A DNA stretch of 10,309 nucleotides, taken from NCBI GenBank assembly GCA_002394465.1, contig DGTU01000075.1, forward strand, positions 1-10,309, read 5' to 3'. This stretch comes from Treponema sp. UBA4328. GTDB taxonomy: Bacteria; Spirochaetota; Spirochaetia; Treponematales; Treponemataceae. The notes below the pieces were generated by a model. It saw nothing but the letters and a program-made list of their open reading frames with translations. It was not told the DNA's origin and did no database searches. This document shows positions 6,881-10,309 of this stretch, one piece after another. The translations under genes were made by a program, and so were the position numbers. How positions within the stretch are numbered: the first letter of the stretch is position 1; every line of letters starts with the position of its first letter.

Positions 6881-7331
6881 ATGAAAAAGGAAATTATAGT
6901 TACAAATAATGAACTGTTCGCTCAGATAAAAGAAATCATTGATTCTGCCAGACAAAAAGTTGTTTTAGAAGTAAACAGCACAATGACTGCTATGTATTGG
7001 GAAATTGGTAATCATATAAATCAGGAACTATTAAAAGACAAACGGGCAGAATATGGGAGCCAGTTAATTTCAAATCTTGCTAAACAGTTGCAGACAGAAT
7101 ACGGTACTACAAGTTTTTCAGAAAAAAATCTCCGGCGAATGATTCAGTTTGCAACCATATTCCCGGAGCGTAACTTTGTCGCAACACTGTTGCGACAATT
7201 CAGCTGGAGTCATTTTACATTGTTTATTCCAATCCAGGATGAATTAAAGCGTTCCTGACCAGAAACTCCTGGAACAAAAATTGAATCAGGCTATTGAATT
7301 TGCCAGGAACAGACTCGAAGTTAAGAAATGA
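6881..7331 (+). pseudogene. DUF1016/YhcG-type PDDEXK nuclease gene with internal deletion
   Basis: The first frame (6881-7258, 125 aa) is a clear DUF1016 N-terminal domain: 'MTAMYWEIGNHI', 'YGSQLISNLAKQLQ', 'FSEKNLRRMIQFATIFPE' and 'FSWSHFTLFIPIQDELKR'. Intact relatives are about 330-380 aa and continue after 'LKR' into a C-terminal PDDEXK nuclease domain (family knowledge). Here a stop follows at 7256. In the +1 frame, 7254-7331 encodes PDQKLLEQKLNQAIEFARNR plus LEVKK and a stop, which matches the usual extreme C-terminus of the same family. The middle, roughly 200 residues with all nuclease residues, is missing, and the two ends are joined out of frame near 7250-7256. No nuclease activity is expected. 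A short N-terminal protein could still be made, but the ATG has only a weak ribosome-binding site. Confidence 0.85.
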
Positions 7332-7346
7332 TAATCTTTTTTTTGC

Positions 7347-7398
7347 CGGAAAAGTGAAGAAAATGAAAAAACTCTGCTATATATCTAGTATGAATATA
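7347..7398 (+). repeat. 52-bp direct repeat, copy 2 (upstream region of the HU-like gene)
   Basis: This is the second copy, 532 bp after the first, with two substitutions. It carries TG-C-TATATA (7375-7381), resembling an extended -10 element, placed so that transcription could begin at or very near the ATG at 7390. It covers the first three codons of the HU-like gene and stops there. Confidence 0.9.
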
Positions 7399-8190
7399 AG
7401 AACACTTTCAGAAGAAAAAACAGACTATGAGACGGATGCCCTCCCGGTCGCACTGTATCCGGAGCGCATGATAAAAAATGAACGCGGCGGTCACGGATAT
7501 TACGGACGGGTCATTAACCGCGGAAGTTTCGACATAGAGACGATAGCCTCAGATCTTGTTGTTGCCGGATCCAGACGAAGCAAAACGCAGATTATCGAAG
7601 ACTGGCATGAAACCTGTGCGGCCATCATTGACCGCCTTATAAACGGCTGCACCGTGGAAGCAGAATACTTTAATTTTTCACTTCAGGTTAAAGGACTGTT
7701 TGAAGGTCAGGGGGATAAATATCAGAAAGGAAGAAACAGCATAGAACTGCGTACACGTCCTTCTGAAAAACTGAAGCAGATTCTTGCAGACCTTGACTGT
7801 AAGATTGCGCAGGGAAATACACACAGACCGCTCATTGCCTCGGTGTATGATGCCGTATCAAAAACAGAAGACAGGGTTCTGACACAGGGCGGCTTTGCAG
7901 AAATCAGGGGAGATAATATCCGCCTGTATGGTACGGACGAAAGCGTTGGCGTTTACTTTGTGCCTGAGGATACAGGACTTGAAACCATAAAACTTTCTGA
8001 ACGGGAGATTGTAAGCTCACAGCCGGGTACGCTCCGCTGCATTGTACCGGATTCGCTTGTAAAAGGCGGGTGCTACCGCGTAAGGATAGTTACGCAGTAC
8101 ATGCGTACTACGAAGGCACGCAAAGAGCCTCTTTCGTGTATGTCAGCAGCTTTTCTTACGATACAACAGGCATTTACGACCGAAGATTAA
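7390..8190 (+). CDS. HU/IHF-like DNA-binding protein with C-terminal DUF4469 domain
   Basis: The product is 266 aa from the ATG at 7390. After a short polar N-terminus, residues about 16-130 resemble the Bvu_2165-like HU/IHF-type DNA-binding domain: 'LPVALYPERM', 'YYGRVINRGSFDIETIASDL', 'WHETCAAIIDRLINGCTVEA' and 'FNFSLQVKGLFEG'. Residues about 148-250 match DUF4469, an Ig-like fold: 'PLIASVYDAVSKTEDRVLTQ', 'GGFAEIRGDNIRLYGTDESV', 'GVYFVPED' and 'TLRCIVPDSL'. Such proteins are common in Bacteroidota and Treponema, often in several copies, and are presumed nucleoid or accessory DNA binders; their true role is unknown. An in-frame ATG at 7363 (adding MKKLCYISS) has a slightly better purine-rich upstream sequence and is a real alternative; 7390 has no Shine-Dalgarno sequence. 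The gene is followed four bases later by a palindrome array. Confidence 0.82.
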   Translation: MNIRTLSEEKTDYETDALPVALYPERMIKNERGGHGYYGRVINRGSFDIETIASDLVVAGSRRSKTQIIEDWHETCAAIIDRLINGCTVEAEYFNFSLQVKGLFEGQGDKYQKGRNSIELRTRPSEKLKQILADLDCKIAQGNTHRPLIASVYDAVSKTEDRVLTQGGFAEIRGDNIRLYGTDESVGVYFVPEDTGLETIKLSEREIVSSQPGTLRCIVPDSLVKGGCYRVRIVTQYMRTTKARKEPLSCMSAAFLTIQQAFTTED

Positions 8191-8193
8191 GTT

Positions 8194-8276
8194 TATACCA
8201 GTCTGGTATAACGAATATACCAGCTTAGTATAGAGCGTATACCAGATTAGTATATTGTGTATACCAGACTGGTATA
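8194..8276. repeat. Array of four 17-bp palindromes at an exact 22-bp period
   Basis: The copies start at 8194, 8216, 8238 and 8260. Copies 1 and 4, TATACCAGTCTGGTATA and TATACCAGACTGGTATA, are perfect palindromes around one central base. Copies 2 and 3, TATACCAGCTTAGTATA and TATACCAGATTAGTATA, keep the left half TATACCAG and vary in the right half. Spacers are five bases and unrelated (ACGAA, GAGCG, TTGTG). The array lies between two convergent gene ends. The fixed period of about two helical turns puts every site on one face of the DNA, as in operator or iteron clusters. Right half plus next left half can also pair as RNA (8-bp stem, 5-base loop). Confidence 0.92.
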
Positions 8277-8279
8277 GAA

Positions 8280-8324
8280 GAGGATTATTGTATACTCCCA
8301 ATTTGAACAGAACACAATATCCTC
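8280..8324. terminator. Weak stem-loop between convergent genes, possible terminator
   Basis: GAGGAT-T-ATTGT (8280-8291) pairs with ACAAT-ATCCTC (8314-8324), an 11-bp stem with one bulge and a 22-base loop. No clear T-run follows on the plus strand; on the minus strand it is followed by TTCTATACC. It could end the ygiT-like transcript, but the call is weak. Confidence 0.35.
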
Positions 8325-8340
8325 CAACTATGTGAAATTC

Positions 8341-8577
8341 TTACGCTGGAATAAGCTGTTTGTATTCCATAATTGCAACTTCCTGACCGGAAGAAAAGCA
8401 ATGTTCCGCACGATTATAAATATCCTGTGAGGTTTCTTCGTCCAAATAATACTCTCCACAGTCATCGCAAATCTGGGCAGGAACATTACGGAAAATCACA
8501 GTGGCATTACCACGAGTTAGAACTACCTGAGTAAATCCTTCTTTCATTTCTCCAAACTTACAAATAGGACATTTCAT
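8341..8577 (-). CDS. YgiT-type (MqsA-like) zinc-finger protein, probable antitoxin
   Basis: This 78-aa protein has two zinc-binding pairs, C3-x2-C6 in 'MKCPICKFGEM' and C37-x2-C40 in 'AQICDDCGEYYLDEET', with 'IFRNVPA' between them. This is the hallmark of YgiT-type zinc fingers as in the N-terminal half of the MqsA antitoxin. The helix-turn-helix half of MqsA (about 131 aa) is absent, so it is the short form that normally accompanies DUF4258 toxin-like proteins. The start at 8577 follows a strong AGGAG site seven bases upstream, inside the preceding ORF; a longer in-frame ATG at 8610 lacks this. It sits two bases after the stop of the 36-codon ORF and shares its promoter. Function as an antitoxin is inferred from the family; the partner here looks truncated. 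Confidence 0.85.
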   Translation of the reverse strand: MKCPICKFGEMKEGFTQVVLTRGNATVIFRNVPAQICDDCGEYYLDEETSQDIYNRAEHCFSSGQEVAIMEYKQLIPA

Positions 8578-8579
8578 AT

Positions 8580-8690
8580 CTATCTCCTTTCCGTAAAATA
8601 ATCTGACCATTTCAATGCGTCAGACTCATAGACTGTAATAACATATTCGGTGTCATTTTCTGAGATTATATATATTAAAAATCGTTCCAT
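8580..8690 (-). CDS. 36-aa ORF resembling the C-terminal tail of a DUF4258 toxin, probably truncated
   Basis: The ORF encodes MERFLIYIISENDTEYVITV, then YESDALKWSDYFTERR. The part 'YVITVYESDALKWSDYFTERR' resembles the usual end of DUF4258 proteins, in which a 'YxITxYxPDxxKWxxDFxxR' segment closes a domain of about 100 aa. DUF4258 genes commonly stand directly upstream of a YgiT-type zinc-finger gene, as here. The first two-thirds of that domain, including the usual H and ER residues, is not found upstream in any frame. Even so, the ATG has an ideal AGGAG site seven bases away (8702-8698), a consensus promoter lies upstream, and the stop is two bases from the next start. It is thus probably translated, either as a relic or as a small coupling or regulatory peptide. 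Confidence 0.6.
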   Translation of the reverse strand: MERFLIYIISENDTEYVITVYESDALKWSDYFTERR

Positions 8691-8752
8691 TCTATTTCTC
8701 CTGAAAAAATCATCATCGTAGGTGTCCGTCTAACATTACCCTATACATTAAA

Positions 8753-8781
8753 ATTATAAACTCCCCCTTATAATTTTTCAA
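8753..8781 (-). promoter_or_regulatory. Consensus sigma-70-type promoter of the 36-aa ORF/ygiT-like operon
   Basis: On the minus strand TTGAAA (8781-8776) and TATAAT (8758-8753) are separated by exactly 17 bases. Transcription would begin near 8746, giving a leader of about 56 bases before the ATG at 8690. Confidence 0.72.
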
Positions 8782-8816
8782 AGAAAACAGGTTGACTCTA
8801 TGAAAAACGAATCCCG

Positions 8817-8842
8817 TCTGTGAAATATTTCACAGAAAATGC
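8817..8842. promoter_or_regulatory. Palindromic operator-like site, copy 1 (CRP/FNR-type consensus)
   Basis: TCTGTGAAATATTTCACAGA (8817-8836) is a perfect 20-bp palindrome. It contains TGTGA-N6-TCACA, which equals the classical CRP-type consensus. With GAAAATGC it forms a 26-bp unit repeated at 8904-8929 with one difference. Its centre is about 71.5 bases upstream of the inferred start of the plus-strand promoter at 8863-8891. The binding protein is unknown. Confidence 0.6.
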
Positions 8843-8862
8843 TGGAATCTTCTTACATTTCA

Positions 8863-8891
8863 TTGACCAAGTTTTCTAATCGGAATAGAAT
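8863..8891 (+). promoter_or_regulatory. Probable serC promoter
   Basis: TTGACC (8863-8868) and TAGAAT (8886-8891) are separated by 17 bases, each matching the sigma-70 consensus at five of six positions. Start of transcription is expected near 8898, which gives serC a leader of about 166 bases containing the second palindrome and the GC-rich hairpins. Confidence 0.6.
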
Positions 8892-8903
8892 CTTCCTCAC
8901 GAT

Positions 8904-8929
8904 TCTGTGAAATATTTCACTGAAAATGC
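8904..8929. promoter_or_regulatory. Palindromic operator-like site, copy 2
   Basis: This second copy of the 26-bp unit has GTGAAATATTTCAC (8907-8920) as its perfect palindromic core. It differs from copy 1 by one base, which turns TCACA into TCACT. It lies just downstream of the inferred serC transcription start, 87 bases centre-to-centre from copy 1, so a bound protein could block or loop the promoter. Confidence 0.55.
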
Positions 8930-8943
8930 CTGTGCCTGGGTGT

Positions 8944-9011
8944 TGCGGGGTGTCCCCGCAGAGTGGGGTGCGGCATAACGTAGTATGACGCAGGGGAGAG
9001 GCTTCTCCCCT
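8944..9011. repeat. GC-rich three-hairpin element in the serC leader
   Basis: Three adjacent stem-loops fill this stretch. The first is TGCGGGG/CCCCGCA with loop TGT (8944-8960). The second is TGCGGCATA/TATGACGCA with one mismatch and a 6-base loop (8969-8992). The third is AGGGGAGA/TCTCCCCT with loop GGCT (8992-9011). Its base composition is far more GC-rich than the surroundings, which suggests a dispersed intergenic (REP-like) element rather than native leader. No T-run follows the last stem, so it is not a standard terminator. It ends 52 bases before serC and would be transcribed in its leader. Confidence 0.75.
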
Positions 9012-9063
9012 CAATAATTTATGAAAGCGGTTTTGAGTGTCTTAACCGCTGTGGAGAAAGAAA

Positions 9064-10239
9064 ATGTCTAGAGTTTACAATTTCAGTGCCGGTCCAAGCT
9101 GTCTGCCGGAAGATGTTCTTAAAGAATGTGCTGCAGAAATGCTCGATTATCAGGGAACCGGCCAGTCTGTTATGGAAATGAGCCACCGTTCAAAGTACTA
9201 TGAACCTATCATTCAGGATGCTGAGGCTATGGTCCGCAAGCTGATGAAGGTTCCTGAGAACTACAAAATCCTGTTCGTTCAGGGTGGCGGTTCTACTCAG
9301 TTTGCTATGGTTGCACAGAACCTCGGTATCAAAAACAAAAAAGCTGCTTACATCGAAACCGGTGTCTGGGCAAAAAAGGCTGCTGCTGAAGCTAAAAAAC
9401 TTGGCGTTGCCGTTGATGTTATTGCATCCAGCAAGGACAAGAACTATTCATATATCCCGCGCGTTGAAAAAATCGAAGGTGACTACGATTACGCTTACAT
9501 CTGCTTTAACAACACTATCATGGGAACTCACTACGAATACATTCCTGAAACCGGAAACATTCCTCTCGTAGCTGATATTTCTTCATGTGTTTTGAGCGAA
9601 GAACTTGATGTTTCTAAGTTCGGTCTTCTTTTTGCCGGTGCTCAGAAGAACCTTGCTCCGGCTGGTGTTACTCTTGTTATCATCCGCGAAGATCTGATCT
9701 GTGAACCTGAAGCATGCCTTCCTGGTACTCCGACAATGCTCTGCTACAAGACTCACGCTGACAATGATTCTATGTACAATACTCCTCCATGCTACACAAT
9801 CTACGTTCTTGGAAAAGTCCTTCACTGGATCGAAAAGAACGGTGGTGCTGCTGGAATCAATAAACTTAACGTTGCTAAGGCTGATTACCTCTACAACTAC
9901 CTCGACAGCAACGATGGTAACTTCTACCACGCAACTGCAGAAAAGGGAAGCCGCTCTCTGATGAACGTCCCTTTCCTCACAAAATACTCTACTGCTGAAA
10001 CTGCCGCTGCTGCAAAGAAAGACGAAGCTGACCTTACGGATGCTGAAAAAGCTGCACTCGCAAAGGAAAAGGAAATCAACGCTGCCTTTGTTAAGCAGGC
10101 TGAAGCTGCCGGCCTTATCAACCTTAAAGGTCACCGTCTTGTAGGCGGTATGCGCGCTTCTATCTACAACGCAATGACTCTCGACGGAGTTAAAGCACTT
10201 GTAGAATTTATGAAGAAATTCGCTGCAGCAAATAAATAA
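9064..10239 (+). CDS. serC: Phosphoserine aminotransferase
   Basis: This 391-aa PLP enzyme converts 3-phosphohydroxypyruvate and glutamate to O-phosphoserine and 2-oxoglutarate, the second step of serine synthesis; it can also act in pyridoxine synthesis in some bacteria. Family signatures are complete: 'YNFSAGPSCLP' at the start, 'MEMSHRS' (H41, R42), 'LFVQGGGSTQF' (70-80), W102, 'ADISSCVLS' (D171), the PLP lysine K195 in 'FAGAQKNLAPAG', 'NTPPCYTIY' and 'GHRLVGGMRASIYNA'. The protein is about 30 residues longer than the E. coli enzyme (362 aa). The excess is an Ala/Lys/Glu-rich charged segment at about 308-337, between 'MNVPFL' and 'INAAFVKQAEAAG', which looks like an added helix on the small domain. 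The start is supported by GGAGAAAG nine bases upstream. serA follows after 37 bases, so the two are likely co-transcribed. Confidence 0.96.
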   Translation: MSRVYNFSAGPSCLPEDVLKECAAEMLDYQGTGQSVMEMSHRSKYYEPIIQDAEAMVRKLMKVPENYKILFVQGGGSTQFAMVAQNLGIKNKKAAYIETGVWAKKAAAEAKKLGVAVDVIASSKDKNYSYIPRVEKIEGDYDYAYICFNNTIMGTHYEYIPETGNIPLVADISSCVLSEELDVSKFGLLFAGAQKNLAPAGVTLVIIREDLICEPEACLPGTPTMLCYKTHADNDSMYNTPPCYTIYVLGKVLHWIEKNGGAAGINKLNVAKADYLYNYLDSNDGNFYHATAEKGSRSLMNVPFLTKYSTAETAAAAKKDEADLTDAEKAALAKEKEINAAFVKQAEAAGLINLKGHRLVGGMRASIYNAMTLDGVKALVEFMKKFAAANK

Positions 10240-10276
10240 GAAATTAGACGCAGATAAACGCAAACTGGAGAAAACT

Positions 10277-10309
10277 ATGTATAAGATTCAGACTTTAAAT
10301 AAAATCAGT
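10277..10309 (+). CDS. serA: D-3-phosphoglycerate dehydrogenase, first 11 codons (partial)
   Basis: An ATG at 10277 with GGAG eight bases upstream opens MYKIQTLNKIS and runs off the window. This matches the start of the SerA type that commonly follows serC in Firmicutes and spirochetes (typically MYKIxTLNKIS). SerA oxidises 3-phosphoglycerate to 3-phosphohydroxypyruvate, the substrate of SerC, so the order is functionally consistent. With only 11 residues visible, the assignment rests on this short match and on context. Confidence 0.72.
   Translation, partial: MYKIQTLNKIS

Noticed and set aside
7294..7389. N-terminal extension of the HU-like protein from an ATG at 7294
   Set aside because: This part overlaps the C-terminal remnant of the YhcG gene in another frame and precedes the promoter-like repeat; it lacks a ribosome-binding site.
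6815..7398. Insertion sequence or transposon bounded by the 52-bp repeats
   Set aside because: There is no transposase and no terminal inverted repeats were seen; the repeats are direct and include part of a neighbouring gene.
8194..8276. CRISPR array
   Set aside because: The repeat unit is 17 bp with 5-bp spacers, far too short for CRISPR, and no cas gene is present.
8715..8748. Short leader ORF MYRVMLDGHLR on the minus strand
   Set aside because: The ATG falls at about the expected transcription start, has no usable ribosome-binding site in the transcript, and the peptide has no pattern of an attenuator.
9583..10263. 226-aa open frame on the minus strand opposite serC
   Set aside because: It lies fully antisense to a clearly conserved enzyme, is Ser/Val/Phe-rich with no recognisable motif and no ribosome-binding site; it results from serC codon use.

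Overview
The window looks like chromosomal DNA of a pectin-degrading, host-associated spirochete of the Treponema type. This is inferred from the gene set: two secreted pectate lyase lipoproteins with long Ser/Gly linkers, a DUF4469-type HU/IHF-like DNA-binding protein, a small-molecule sensor fragment next to a lone EAL protein, and a serC-serA pair. The genome is AT-rich, with one markedly GC-rich hairpin element. No rRNA, tRNA, CRISPR array or transposase gene was seen.

Layout. (1) Positions 1-1270: a truncated minus-strand gene for a periplasmic-binding-protein-like sensor diverges from a plus-strand EAL-domain c-di-GMP phosphodiesterase, which ends at a bidirectional terminator. (2) 1316-6599: two minus-strand lipoproteins for pectin breakdown, a PL1 pectate lyase (905 aa) and then a PL9 pectate lyase (814 aa). 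They share related beta-rich accessory modules, (GSSSS)n linkers and an almost identical 25-bp ribosome-binding/start region. Their domain order is mirrored: PL1 has the enzyme first and modules last, PL9 has modules first and the enzyme last. A terminator separates them. (3) 6815-9011: an accessory patch made of remnants and repeats. It holds a DUF1016/YhcG nuclease gene with its middle deleted, flanked by a 52-bp direct repeat, and a HU/IHF-like DUF4469 gene whose upstream region is one copy of that repeat. Next come four 17-bp palindromes at an exact 22-bp period, and a MqsA-like YgiT zinc-finger gene preceded by a 36-codon ORF resembling the tail of a DUF4258 toxin. The patch ends with two copies of a TGTGA-N6-TCAC(A) palindrome bracketing a promoter, and a GC-rich three-hairpin element. 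(4) 9064-10309: serC, then the first 11 codons of serA, the serine biosynthesis pair.

How the parts work together. The two lyases should cleave (homo)galacturonan at the cell surface by beta-elimination, with the modules and flexible linkers probably holding them to substrate. The sensor/EAL pair would tune c-di-GMP, if the truncated gene carries a GGDEF output as relatives do (not visible here). serC and serA convert 3-phosphoglycerate towards serine. The structured DNA between the HU-like gene and serC is the least explained part. The best leads are the 22-bp-period palindrome array and the twin palindromes around the inferred serC promoter.
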